Assembly (NCBI GenBank): GCA_003533975.1
Contig: DQCL01000339.1
Location: forward strand, 1 to 19,152
Reading direction: 5' to 3'
Origin: Octadecabacter sp.
GTDB taxonomy: Bacteria > Pseudomonadota > Alphaproteobacteria > Rhodobacterales > Rhodobacteraceae
Length of the DNA stretch: 19,152 bases
Below the pieces are notes generated by a model. It ran no database searches, was not told where the DNA came from, and saw only the letters and a list, made by a program, of their open reading frames with translations. Positions 1 through 7,462 of the stretch are shown in pieces. Within the stretch, counting starts at the first letter, position 1. Each line of letters begins with the position of its first letter. A program made the translations under genes and the position numbers.

Positions 1-147
1 TAACCGAACGCGGTGCTGGCGGTGAAACGCCAGCGCCTGCGTCAGCTAAAGTACCGGCGTCCGCCCATACGCGGCGAGAGCGTTCGCACATTGGGTCTAT
101 TGACCGCTGGTATCTACAACCGCTTTGCGCAGGGCCGTTTAGAATAC
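1..147. other. Left-edge stretch with no identifiable gene
   Basis: Frame 1 opens with TAA at 1-3 and frame 2 stops at 23-25; the remaining short open stretches resemble no family I recognise. TAA at 1-3 could be the stop of a plus-strand gene lying left of the window, but this cannot be shown. A hairpin at 12-37 (arms 12-21 and 28-37, with one G-T pair, loop GTGAAA) lies just after it without a T run. Confidence 0.4.
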
Positions 148-182
148 AAAAAGGGCGGGGATGTCCCCGCCCTTTTGTTTTT
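148..182. terminator. Bidirectional rho-independent terminator
   Basis: GGGCGGGG at 153-160 pairs perfectly with CCCCGCCC at 165-172 around the loop ATGT. The stem is extended by AAAA (149-152) and TTTT (173-176). A T-rich tail follows on the plus strand (to 182), and the A run on the left gives a T run on the minus strand, so it can stop transcription both ways. On the minus strand it lies 16 bases beyond the phaB stop and should end the phaAB transcript. Confidence 0.92.
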
Positions 183-197
183 CCAGATGACGGATTC

Positions 198-923
198 TTA
201 AACGACGAACTGCGCACCGTTTGCAGAAATCGTTGACCCGTTGATGAACCCTGAATCGTCTGATGCGAGGAATGCTACGCAACGTGCAATTTCTTCTGGC
301 TCACCCAGACGGCCAACAGGAATCTGTGGAATGATCACTTCGTTCAAGACCTTTTCAGGGATAGCACGGACCATTTCGGTGCCGATGTAGCCCGGGCAAA
401 CAGCGTTGGCTGTGATGCCAGCGCGGGCGCCTTCTTGCGCCAAGGATTTCACGATTCCAAGGTCGCCGGCCTTCGTCGCAGCATAGTTCACTTGCGCAAA
501 CTGCCCCTTCTGACCGTTAATCGAAGAGATCACGATTACGCGGCCAAACTTACGTTCGCGCATACCAGGCCAGATCGGGTGGACCGTGTTGAAAACACCC
601 GTGAGGTTCGTGTCGATGACTTCGTTCCACTGCTCAGGTGTCATTTTGTGGAACGGTGCGTCGCGGGTAATACCAGCGTTTGCAACGACAACTTCAATCG
701 GGCCCAGGTCTGCTTCGACCTGTGCAAGACCCGCTTTTGAGCTTTCGTAATCCGCAACATTCCACTTGTATGTCTTAATCCCCGTAGCTTCGGTGAATTT
801 AGAAGCCGCTTCATCGTTGCCGGCATAGGTCGCCGCAACGGTGTAACCGTCAGCCTGTAGTTTCTTAGAAATGGCTTCGCCGATGCCGCGCGAGCCGCCA
901 GTAACGAGTGCAACACGTCCCAT
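198..923 (-). CDS. phaB: Acetoacetyl-CoA reductase PhaB (NADPH-dependent SDR)
   Basis: Reduces acetoacetyl-CoA to (R)-3-hydroxybutyryl-CoA, the monomer precursor of polyhydroxybutyrate, in the cytosol. The 241-residue product has the SDR cofactor motif TGGSRGIG near residues 8-15, NAG at 82-84, and the triad Ser134, Tyr147 (YAATK) and Lys151. The stretch NGQKGQF just after the catalytic Ser is typical of PhaB rather than FabG. I place the start at ATG 923-921 because AGGAG lies 5-6 bases upstream; a longer reading from a TTG at 938 would run through that ribosome site. It lies 90 bases after phaA on the same strand, so the two are probably co-transcribed, with a hairpin between them. FabG (3-ketoacyl-ACP reductase) is the alternative, made unlikely by the neighbour. 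Confidence 0.93.
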   Translation of the reverse strand: MGRVALVTGGSRGIGEAISKKLQADGYTVAATYAGNDEAASKFTEATGIKTYKWNVADYESSKAGLAQVEADLGPIEVVVANAGITRDAPFHKMTPEQWNEVIDTNLTGVFNTVHPIWPGMRERKFGRVIVISSINGQKGQFAQVNYAATKAGDLGIVKSLAQEGARAGITANAVCPGYIGTEMVRAIPEKVLNEVIIPQIPVGRLGEPEEIARCVAFLASDDSGFINGSTISANGAQFVV

Positions 924-972
924 GGTATTCTCCTTCAAGGAATCTGTTCGGTAATGTTGTTACCTGTAAGTT

Positions 973-1003
973 AACCGCAGCGCAATAATATTACGCTGCG
1001 GTT
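973..1003 (-). other. Intercistronic hairpin between phaA and phaB
   Basis: AACCGCAGCG (973-982) and CGCTGCGGTT (994-1003) form a perfect 10-bp inverted repeat around an 11-base AT-rich loop that can itself pair partly. No T run follows on the minus strand, so it looks like an mRNA-stabilising or processing stem rather than a full terminator. It begins 10 bases after the phaA stop. Confidence 0.6.
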
Positions 1004-1013
1004 GCAAGATAAA

Positions 1014-2189
1014 TTAAGGGCGCTCAACACACAGCGCAACACCCATGCCACCACCGATGCACAAGGTCGCAAGACCCTTCTTTGCATCGCGGCGCTTCAT
1101 TTCGAACAACAGCGTATTCAAAACACGACAGCCAGACGCACCGATCGGGTGTCCAATTGCGATCGCGCCGCCGTTGACGTTTACGATGGCCGGATCCCAA
1201 CCCATGTCCTTGTTCACGGCACAGGCTTGTGCGGCGAAGGCTTCGTTCGCTTCGACAAGGTCGAGGTCATCAACCGACCAACCTGCTTTGTCCAATGCCT
1301 TACGTGATGCATAGATCGGGCCAACACCCATGATGGACGGGTCCAGACCAGCCGTTGCGTAAGATGCGATGCGCGCCAGAGGCTCAATACCGCGCTTTTC
1401 AGCTTCGTCAGCGGACATCAACAATGTCCCCGCAGCACCATCGTTCAGGCCTGATGCGTTGGCGGCTGTTACGGTGCCGTCTTTAGTGAACGCAGGGCGC
1501 ATCTTCTGCATAGTTTCAATCGTCGCGCCGTGGCGAATGTATTCGTCCTGATCTACGACGATGTCACCCTTACGGGTCTTGATTGTGAAGGCTGCGATCT
1601 CGTCAGCGAACTTGCCGGCCTTCTGCGCCGCTTCCGCTTTGTTTTGGGACCCAACTGCAAATTCATCCTGCATGTCGCGGGAAATCTGCCATTGCTCGGC
1701 GACGTTTTCAGCTGTTTGACCCATGTGGTACTGGTTGAATGCATCCCAGAGGCCGTCCTTGATCATCGTATCAATGAGCTTCATATCACCCATCTTTTGA
1801 CCAGCGCGCATCGCTTGGGCGTGGGGGGACATTGTCATATTTTCCTGACCGCCAGCCGCAACGATAGACGCATCGCCGAGCATGATATGCTGGGCGCCCA
1901 GCGCAACCGCACGAAGGCCGGAACCACAAACTTGGTTCAACGACCAAGCGGATCCTTCCTTGGCGAAACCTGCATTGATATGTGCTTGGCGCGCCGGGTT
2001 TTGCCCCTGACCCGCTGTCAGCACCTGACCGAGGATCGTTTCGGAAACCTCAGAAGGATCAACACCTGCCCGCGCAGCAACCTCGGTAAGAACGGCTGCG
2101 CCCAAATCATGAGCTGGAGTGTTGGCGAATGCGCCACCAAAGCTGCCCACGGCTGTGCGGGCTGCTGATGCGATAACTACGTTGGTCAT
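1014..2189 (-). CDS. phaA: Acetyl-CoA acetyltransferase (biosynthetic beta-ketothiolase) PhaA
   Basis: Condenses two acetyl-CoA into acetoacetyl-CoA, the first step of polyhydroxybutyrate synthesis; it also works in reverse in degradation. The 391-residue length is exactly typical. The acyl-accepting Cys88 sits in the motif VCGSGLRA, His347 in GHPIGASG, and the base Cys377 in CIGGGMGVA near the C-terminus, so all three catalytic residues are present. The N-terminus ([19 protein letters not shown]) matches the family start, supporting ATG at 2189; the ribosome site is weak (GGGAA about 9 bases upstream). phaB follows on the same strand. The PHA synthase gene is not in the window. Related thiolases of fatty-acid or amino-acid degradation are possible, but the phaB partner decides for PhaA. 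Confidence 0.94.
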   Translation of the reverse strand: MTNVVIASAARTAVGSFGGAFANTPAHDLGAAVLTEVAARAGVDPSEVSETILGQVLTAGQGQNPARQAHINAGFAKEGSAWSLNQVCGSGLRAVALGAQHIMLGDASIVAAGGQENMTMSPHAQAMRAGQKMGDMKLIDTMIKDGLWDAFNQYHMGQTAENVAEQWQISRDMQDEFAVGSQNKAEAAQKAGKFADEIAAFTIKTRKGDIVVDQDEYIRHGATIETMQKMRPAFTKDGTVTAANASGLNDGAAGTLLMSADEAEKRGIEPLARIASYATAGLDPSIMGVGPIYASRKALDKAGWSVDDLDLVEANEAFAAQACAVNKDMGWDPAIVNVNGGAIAIGHPIGASGCRVLNTLLFEMKRRDAKKGLATLCIGGGMGVALCVERP

Positions 2190-2367
2190 TGAAGGTGTTC
2201 CCTATAATTCCGGCAATAAGCGACGGTGCAATAAGGCATATCGAAACATGAGAGTTACACTTTGCCCACCGCCGCCGTCAGCCTTGCATATGACGTAGCG
2301 GCAATTTTCGCAACGGCGTCACAGCGTCCACATCGCCGCACCGCAGCAACGTGCATGATGTTGAACG

Positions 2368-3171
2368 CTAAAAAGAAAACTTCGGGACACCAAAGTGGTA
2401 TCCCTGAACGCAATCCACACCTACTGAAATCAGGAAGTCCGCCTCGGCCTGTGATTCGACACTTTCAGCGACGGCGTACATCTCAAATTGATGCGCGACA
2501 GTAATGAGCGCTTCAGCCAGGACCTGATTGTCCGGGTCTTGATCAATGTTGCGCGTGAAGTGGCCGTCGACTTTCACGAGATCAAAGAAGAAATCTTTGA
2601 GGTGCCGGAATGCAGTCAGCCCTGCGCCGAAATCATCCAATGCAAACGCCAAACCATGTGGCTGCATTTCTTCCATGAAACGGATTACGACCTCCGGCAA
2701 TTGCATCGCGCTATTTTCCGAAATCTCGAGAATCATACGCTCTGCGTTTACCGTTCCGCTCGCCAACTCGTCCTCAAGAACCCGTCGCCACGCCGCATCC
2801 CCGAGTGACCGCGCCGATACGTTCACTGAAAGGCGTCGGTCGGGATGATGTCTGAGAAGCTGAAACGCGAGCCTCAGGCTCGCGGCATCAATGTCACGTC
2901 CAAGACTGGTTTCCTCAATTTGCCCCATGAACTGGGCCGCGGGAATAACCCGGCCCGTTTCGTCCATCACACGGATCAAACATTCATGGAACGCGATCGG
3001 GAATCCGGCGGCCGTTGTCCGCACTGGTTGCAATGCGAGTTGGCAATTGTTCGTCGCGAGCGCAGTCCGCACCATCGACAACACATCCCGGTCGCGCACA
3101 CTGATGGCATATTCCAACGGATCACGCGGCGTTTGATCGTCCCACGCGTTGCTAGATTTTTTCAGTCCCAT
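2368..3171 (-). CDS. EAL-domain protein, putative cyclic-di-GMP phosphodiesterase
   Basis: A 267-residue stand-alone EAL domain, which would hydrolyse or bind cyclic di-GMP. The EAL signature is ECL at residues 63-65, keeping the metal-binding Glu. Other expected residues are present: Asn117 (SVNVS), Glu149/Glu152 (LEISE), Asp179-Asp180 (DDFGAG), Lys200 (KVDG), Glu236/Glu239 (AESVE) and Gln256 (QGYHFG). Activity is therefore plausible, though loop 6 reads DDFGAGLTAF instead of the usual DFGTGYSS. No sensor, GGDEF or membrane domain is seen. I prefer ATG at 3171 because AAGGGA lies upstream; in-frame ATGs at 3207 and 3234 are alternatives. It is divergent from tag and read toward phaA, with a 178-base gap before that gene; no link to PHA metabolism is shown. 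Confidence 0.85.
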   Translation of the reverse strand: MGLKKSSNAWDDQTPRDPLEYAISVRDRDVLSMVRTALATNNCQLALQPVRTTAAGFPIAFHECLIRVMDETGRVIPAAQFMGQIEETSLGRDIDAASLRLAFQLLRHHPDRRLSVNVSARSLGDAAWRRVLEDELASGTVNAERMILEISENSAMQLPEVVIRFMEEMQPHGLAFALDDFGAGLTAFRHLKDFFFDLVKVDGHFTRNIDQDPDNQVLAEALITVAHQFEMYAVAESVESQAEADFLISVGVDCVQGYHFGVPKFSF

Positions 3172-3270
3172 TCCAACATCCCTTCCCCACCCCAATCGCA
3201 CACACATCTTTAAGGGCTGGTAAAGGTGGCGCATTTGAATTCAATTGGCTGCATATTCTCGGAGGACACG

Positions 3271-3843
3271 ATGTCAGAACGTTGCGGCTGGGCCGGATTA
3301 GAACCTATCTATACGGACTACCACGACACCGAATGGGGCGTGCCGGAATGGGACGGCCGTGCACTCTGGGAGAAGCTCATCCTTGACGGGTTTCAAGCGG
3401 GCCTTAGCTGGATCACGATCTTGAAAAAGCGCGATAATTTCCGTGAAGCCTTCGCGGGCTTTGACCCCGAAATCATCGCAACATGGGGAGAAAAGGACGT
3501 TGAGCGGCTGCTGCAAAATGAAGGCATCATCCGCCACCGCGGAAAAATTCAAGCAACGATTGGAAACGCGCAAGCGTATTTGAAAATCGACGACTTCTCG
3601 GCAATGTGCTGGTCTTATGTAGATGGCGTGCCACTTCAAACGAACCGAAAGACGTTATCGGACGTTCCCGGGTTCACCGAAATCTCTACGCAATTTTCCA
3701 AAGACTTAAAGAAAATGGGTTTCAAATTCTGCGGCCCGACAATCGTCTATGCGTGGATGCAGGCCTGCGGATTGGTTAATGACCACCTGACAAGTTGCCC
3801 ACAGCACGAACCGTGCAAGGCACTGGCCTCACCACCGCGATAA
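3271..3843 (+). CDS. tag: DNA-3-methyladenine glycosylase I (Tag)
   Basis: Removes 3-methyladenine from alkylated DNA as the first step of base excision repair. The 190-residue protein follows E. coli Tag closely: MSERCGW at the start, YHDTEWGVPE, QAGLSWITILKKR, EGIIRHRGKIQA and MQACGLVNDH. The four zinc ligands of the family appear as Cys5, His18, the His of NDHLTSC and the following Cys. The base-binding Glu of E. coli (Glu38) is Asp39 here (LDGFQAGLSW), a conservative change. The start at 3271 is set by GGAGG at 3261-3265, five bases ahead; an upstream in-frame ATG at 3226 lacks such a site. It is the only confident plus-strand gene in the window, divergent from the EAL gene, and its last 15 bases overlap the 3' end of moaE. 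Confidence 0.95.
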   Translation: MSERCGWAGLEPIYTDYHDTEWGVPEWDGRALWEKLILDGFQAGLSWITILKKRDNFREAFAGFDPEIIATWGEKDVERLLQNEGIIRHRGKIQATIGNAQAYLKIDDFSAMCWSYVDGVPLQTNRKTLSDVPGFTEISTQFSKDLKKMGFKFCGPTIVYAWMQACGLVNDHLTSCPQHEPCKALASPPR

Positions 3844-4266
3844 GGCGTCTTCGTCTTCATCTTTTGAGGCGACCCAGTCTGCACCGTCCGAGGTGATTTC
3901 TTTCTTCCAGAACGGCGCGCGGGATTTGAGGTAGTCCATCAAAAATTCCGCCGCCTCAAACGCATCCTTGCGATGTTTTGAGGCCGTAGCGACCATCATG
4001 ATGACCTCACCGACTTCAAGTCGCCCAAAACGGTGAATAACCAACGCATCCGCAAGCGCCCAACGCTGCATCGCATCCGCACGAATGGCCGTAAGCGCCT
4101 TTTCGGTCATGCCCTCGTAGTGCTCAATTTCCATGCCAGACAACCCGCCCGTCACATCGCGTACGACCCCCGTAAAACTGACGATCGCACCCGCGCCCGC
4201 CGCGGTGTTGGAAAACGCGTTAAGCTCCGCGCCAGCGTCGAACGCCTCTGCCTGAACGCGGATCAT
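3829..4266 (-). CDS. moaE: Molybdopterin synthase catalytic subunit MoaE
   Basis: Large subunit of molybdopterin synthase, which transfers sulfur from the MoaD C-terminus to precursor Z (cPMP) during molybdenum cofactor synthesis. The 145-residue length is normal. Visible family features are FTGVVRD near residues 31-37, HRFGRLEVGE near 78-87, the SKHR segment near 96-99, and the active-site lysines Lys114 and Lys121 in DYLKSRAPFWKKE, with the family's seven-residue spacing. Its ATG overlaps the moaD stop (ATGA), so the two subunits are translationally coupled. The 3' end overlaps tag on the opposite strand. The C-terminus is strongly acidic (KDEDED). Confidence 0.95.
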   Translation of the reverse strand: MIRVQAEAFDAGAELNAFSNTAAGAGAIVSFTGVVRDVTGGLSGMEIEHYEGMTEKALTAIRADAMQRWALADALVIHRFGRLEVGEVIMMVATASKHRKDAFEAAEFLMDYLKSRAPFWKKEITSDGADWVASKDEDEDALSRW

Positions 4267-4508
4267 CCTCCAGTCATCGGTGGAAAAAACGCCACTTCCC
4301 GAACGCCCGAAAGGGGTGCGTCAAATTCTGCCAGTTCTTGATCAAGGGCGACGCGCAAAGCTGACGTATCCGCAAAGGCCGCATCGTAACGTTCCTCACG
4401 TGCACGCAATTCAGCGACCAGATCGTTCACCGTCGCAGCGGATGTCTCAATCTCCTCGCGGGGCACCCCGATACGCTCTCGCACCCAAGCAAAATAGAGA
4501 ACCTGCAT
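4263..4508 (-). CDS. moaD: Molybdopterin synthase sulfur-carrier subunit MoaD
   Basis: Small ubiquitin-like subunit of molybdopterin synthase; its C-terminal glycine is thiocarboxylated to donate sulfur. The 81-residue product starts MQVLYFAWVRERIG and ends in PPMTGG, the diagnostic Gly-Gly. The start is ATG 4508-4506: GGAGG lies just upstream inside the end of pgsA, and the ATG shares one base with the pgsA stop (TGATG). Longer readings of this frame run far into pgsA and are rejected. It overlaps moaE by four bases, so pgsA, moaD and moaE form one coupled unit. Confidence 0.95.
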   Translation of the reverse strand: MQVLYFAWVRERIGVPREEIETSAATVNDLVAELRAREERYDAAFADTSALRVALDQELAEFDAPLSGVREVAFFPPMTGG

Positions 4509-5170
4509 CACTCCTCCTTTAGATACGGCATGGCCTTGCGCAGATAATCGGCGCCGGTGATGACCGTCAGCACCATGGCGATCCATAGCAATGTGATACC
4601 AATCCACCATGAATAGTTCATTCCATTCAGTTTCCACATCACGCCGCCCTCATCAGGAATATCGCCCACCCGGATGCCGTCAAATGTCGCCTGATCCATG
4701 CCTTCAATCGACATATTGAAATAGGTCTCGAATGCGCCTGTCGAAAACAACACTGCAATCGCGGTCATCTGCGCAGCGGTCTTCCATTTGGCAAGCGGCG
4801 TCACCTTCAGAGTACCAGCCGTGTCCCCCAAAAACTCGCGCAAACCGGACACAAATGTTTCCCGAAACATAATCAACGTGGCGGGCAGCAGTATCCAAGG
4901 GTTCATTCCTGAAAAACCGCAGATCACCAGCAGCGCAATAACCACCATCGCTTTGTCGGCGATCGGGTCAAGCATCGCGCCAAACTTGGTTTGCTGGTTC
5001 CACGCACGGGCAAGATAGCCGTCCACCCAATCGGTCGTTGCGGCCACAACAAATAAGATCAACGCAAACCAATCTGCGTAAGGGCGCGCAAAATACAAAA
5101 ACATGATCGCCACACCAGGGGCAGCCAGCAAACGCAAGAGCGTCAAAATATTAGGGATATTCCAAACCAT
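4508..5170 (-). CDS. pgsA: CDP-diacylglycerol-glycerol-3-phosphate 3-phosphatidyltransferase PgsA
   Basis: Inner-membrane enzyme that makes phosphatidylglycerol phosphate from CDP-diacylglycerol and glycerol 3-phosphate. The full CDP-alcohol phosphatidyltransferase signature is present: Asp47, Asp50-Gly51, Ala54-Arg55, Gly64, Asp68 and Asp72. The start MVWNIPNILTLLRLL is classic for PgsA and supports ATG at 5170, although no good ribosome site precedes it. Several hydrophobic segments are visible (about 8-28, 33-45, 73-103, 135-145 and 190-210). At 220 residues it is longer than the 182-residue E. coli protein because of an extra stretch near residues 148-188 before the last helix. It is followed without a gap by moaD. 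Confidence 0.94.
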   Translation of the reverse strand: MVWNIPNILTLLRLLAAPGVAIMFLYFARPYADWFALILFVVAATTDWVDGYLARAWNQQTKFGAMLDPIADKAMVVIALLVICGFSGMNPWILLPATLIMFRETFVSGLREFLGDTAGTLKVTPLAKWKTAAQMTAIAVLFSTGAFETYFNMSIEGMDQATFDGIRVGDIPDEGGVMWKLNGMNYSWWIGITLLWIAMVLTVITGADYLRKAMPYLKEE

Positions 5171-5231
5171 GAAGTCTATCTAAGCCCTTTCCAATTCACA
5201 CGCCACTCCTTGACTTCTTTTGTTTCTAAAA

Positions 5232-5297
5232 CCTCGGGGGAGTCCGCAGGACTGGGGGCTGGCCCCCATTGATCGGATTTGCGCAGCAAATTCGATC
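5232..5297. repeat. Tandem hairpin element downstream of uvrC, REP-like
   Basis: Three adjacent stems lie between uvrC and pgsA: AGTCC-GCA-GGACT at 5241-5253, GGGGG-CTGG-CCCCC at 5254-5267, and a 12-bp stem with one imperfect pair (arms 5271-5282 and 5286-5297) that begins right after the uvrC stop. CCTCGGGGG at 5232-5240 completes the element. The run of alternating G and C blocks resembles dispersed extragenic repeats that I recall from Rhodobacterales genomes; that is memory, not a search. It probably protects or ends the uvrC mRNA; no strong T run follows. Confidence 0.55.
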
Positions 5298-7163
5298 TCA
5301 CCCTTTCTCATGAAAGTACCCATAAATCGTCTCGGCGATGCTGTCCGAAATTCCCTCCACCGCTTTGAGGTCAGCGAGCGCAGCACGCCCCACGGCCTTG
5401 GCGGAACCGAAATGCTGAAGCAAAGCGCGTTTGCGTTTCGCGCCGACGCCTTGCACATCATCAAGCGGTGTCGCCCCGATCGCCTTTGATCGCTTCGCGC
5501 GGTGGGTGCCAATTGCAAATCGGTGCGCTTCATCGCGCATTCGTTGAACGAAATACAAAACCGGATCATTGCGTTGCAACGCAAAGACAGGCTTACCCGT
5601 GCGGTAAAACTCTTCTTTGCCGTGGTCACGATCCACACCCTTGGCGACGCCGACCATGGGCACATCGCCAACGCCCAACTCAGACATGATTTCGCGAACG
5701 GCACTGACCTGCCCAGCGCCGCCATCAATCAAAAGTAACCCCGGCCATGTGCCCAGCTCACGATCAGGATCCTCTTTCAACAACCGCTTGAAACGCCGCG
5801 TGAGCACCTCTTTCATCATCCCGAAGTCATCCCCCGGAGTGAGGTCTTCGCCTTTGATGTTGAACTTACGGTATTGGTTTTTGTCGAAACCTTCAGGCCC
5901 CGCAACAATCATTGCCCCGACGGCGAACGCCCCCTGAATGTGGGAGTTGTCGTAAACCTCAACCCGCTGCGGCACTTCAGCAAGGTCAAACGCATCCTTA
6001 AGTCCCCGTAGCAAGCGTCCTTGCGTCGCGGTTTCAGACATCTTGCGGCCCAGGCTTTCACGGGCATTACGCGCGGCATTGCTGACCAACTCAGCCTTCT
6101 CACCCCGTTGCGGCACGATCACTTCAACTTTGCGGCCGGCTTTTTCGGCCAATGCCTCAGTCACCAAATCCTCGTCGTCCAGCCCGTGGGAAAGCAGTAG
6201 CATGCGAGGCGGTTCGCGGTCGGAATAGAACTGCCCGACAAACGCCTGCATGACCTCGCTTGCATCTTCATCACCAGACACACGCGGGTAATAGTCTTTG
6301 TTGCCCCAGTTCTGATTGGCGCGGATGAAGAACACCTGCACACACGCCTGCCCGCCATCACGGTGCAGCGCAATCACATCGGCCTCAGTCACACCACGTG
6401 GATTAATGCCTTGCGACGTCTGCACTTGGGTCAGTGCCTTGATACGGTCCCGCAGGGCGGCCGCGCGTTCAAACTCCATTTCCTCTGACGCTTGGTTCAT
6501 CCGCTCGGCAAGGCTCTCCTGCATCTCGGTGGACTTGCCTGACAAGAACCGTTCCGCGTCTTTCACCAGCTGTTTGTAGTCGTCTTGGGAAACCTTGCCG
6601 ACACACGGCGCGGAACAGCGTTTGATCTGGTACTGCAAACACGGGCGCGTTCGGCTTTCGTAGTCACTGTCACTACAGTTGCGCAGCAAGAACGCGCGCT
6701 GCAACGTGTTGAGTGTACGGTTCACCGCCCCCGCGGACGCGAAGGGGCCATAATAGTTGCCCTTCTTCTTTTTCGCGCCACGGTGCTTTTCGATGCGTGG
6801 AAAGTCGTGATCGCCAGAGATCAAAATATTCGGGAATGACTTATCGTCGCGAAGCAGCACGTTGTATTTCGGCTTAAGCTGCTTGATGAGGTTTTGTTCC
6901 AACAGCAACGCTTCGGTTTCCGTGTTGGTTGTCAGGAACATCATTGATGCAGTGTGCGATATCATCGTCGCGATCCGCGCCGAATGCCCCGCTGGACGCG
7001 CGTAGTTGCTGACACGGTTCTTCAGATTGCGGGCTTTACCGACGTACAAGACCCGGCTTTCGCTATCGAGCATTCGATACACACCGGGAGAGCTGTCCAA
7101 CATGCGCAGATAGCCCTGAATGACGTCATGTCCGGTCTGAATGTCACTGGTTTCGCTGCTCAT
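5298..7163 (-). CDS. uvrC: Excinuclease ABC subunit C (UvrC)
   Basis: Makes both incisions around bulky DNA lesions in nucleotide excision repair, together with UvrA and UvrB. Domains in order of the 621 residues: GIY-YIG nuclease from about residue 25 (GVYRML, LYVGKA); four cysteines Cys163, Cys175, Cys183 and Cys187, matching the iron-sulfur site of the family; UVR/UvrB-binding helices near 205-245; an RNase H-like nuclease with VYDNSHIQG; and a helix-hairpin-helix pair in the last 60 residues. The length is close to the 610 of E. coli. ATG at 7163 follows AGGG closely. I see no alphaproteobacterial LexA box (GAAC-N7-GAAC) upstream. pgsA follows 127 bases later on the same strand. Confidence 0.97.
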   Translation of the reverse strand: MSSETSDIQTGHDVIQGYLRMLDSSPGVYRMLDSESRVLYVGKARNLKNRVSNYARPAGHSARIATMISHTASMMFLTTNTETEALLLEQNLIKQLKPKYNVLLRDDKSFPNILISGDHDFPRIEKHRGAKKKKGNYYGPFASAGAVNRTLNTLQRAFLLRNCSDSDYESRTRPCLQYQIKRCSAPCVGKVSQDDYKQLVKDAERFLSGKSTEMQESLAERMNQASEEMEFERAAALRDRIKALTQVQTSQGINPRGVTEADVIALHRDGGQACVQVFFIRANQNWGNKDYYPRVSGDEDASEVMQAFVGQFYSDREPPRMLLLSHGLDDEDLVTEALAEKAGRKVEVIVPQRGEKAELVSNAARNARESLGRKMSETATQGRLLRGLKDAFDLAEVPQRVEVYDNSHIQGAFAVGAMIVAGPEGFDKNQYRKFNIKGEDLTPGDDFGMMKEVLTRRFKRLLKEDPDRELGTWPGLLLIDGGAGQVSAVREIMSELGVGDVPMVGVAKGVDRDHGKEEFYRTGKPVFALQRNDPVLYFVQRMRDEAHRFAIGTHRAKRSKAIGATPLDDVQGVGAKRKRALLQHFGSAKAVGRAALADLKAVEGISDSIAETIYGYFHEKG

Positions 7164-7226
7164 ATCCCTAACCTATGATTCTCGTGTCGAGCTGCAATGC
7201 CAAAGCACCCCTTGCAAGGCGAAACA

Positions 7227-7259
7227 TACCCACGGAATCTGTGGATAACCTCGTGGGTA
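7227..7259. promoter_or_regulatory. DnaA box inside an inverted repeat, upstream of uvrC
   Basis: TGTGGATAA at 7240-7248 is a perfect match to the DnaA-box consensus TTATCCACA on the minus strand. It sits inside a perfect 8-bp inverted repeat, TACCCACG (7227-7234) and CGTGGGTA (7252-7259). The site is about 75 bases ahead of the uvrC start. It is the only such box I noticed, so this is not an origin; DnaA-dependent regulation of uvrC is conceivable but unproven, and chance occurrence is possible. Confidence 0.4.
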
Positions 7260-7305
7260 AATCCGCCTGACGTTGAAAAGTTCTTTGTTTTCTTAGCCCT
7301 TAGTT

Positions 7306-7330
7306 AGATTGCCCGTTTTTTGGGCGATCT
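7306..7330. other. Stem-loop in the AT-rich gap between the SDR gene and uvrC
   Basis: AGATTGCCC (7306-7314) pairs with GGGCGATCT (7322-7330), nine pairs with one G-T, around a loop of six T residues and a G. It lies in the 299-base gap 7164-7462, which otherwise holds an AT-rich patch around 7270-7420, the palindrome CCTTGCAAGG at 7210-7219 and no convincing gene. It could weakly end the transcript from the SDR gene, but no T run follows on the minus strand. Confidence 0.45.
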
Positions 7331-7462
7331 CATAGGTAATTGAAATAAAACAGTAATTATTTTTAACCGTGGCAAATGGCTGAAAACATTAAAGAAAAGT
7401 AAACCATTTATGACACTTCAAAGAGGCAGTGCACAAGTTGTCGCTGCGTCAATCAAATGGCG

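Noticed and set aside
13..201. Open frame of 62 codons at the left edge
   Set aside because: GTG start without ribosome site, very basic composition, and it runs through the terminator hairpin into the end of phaB.
1530..2168. Long plus-strand open frame opposite phaA (212 codons)
   Set aside because: It is the complement of a well-supported thiolase gene, has no family features and no ribosome site of its own.
2202..2231. Possible sigma-70 promoter ahead of phaA (TTGCAC and TTATAG, spacer 18)
   Set aside because: The -10 would lie only about 12 bases from the start codon, leaving no room for a normal leader; match quality is low.
7240..7248. Possible replication origin from the DnaA box
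   Set aside because: Only one box was seen and no dnaA, AT-rich unwinding element with repeats, or parAB/repABC genes are nearby.
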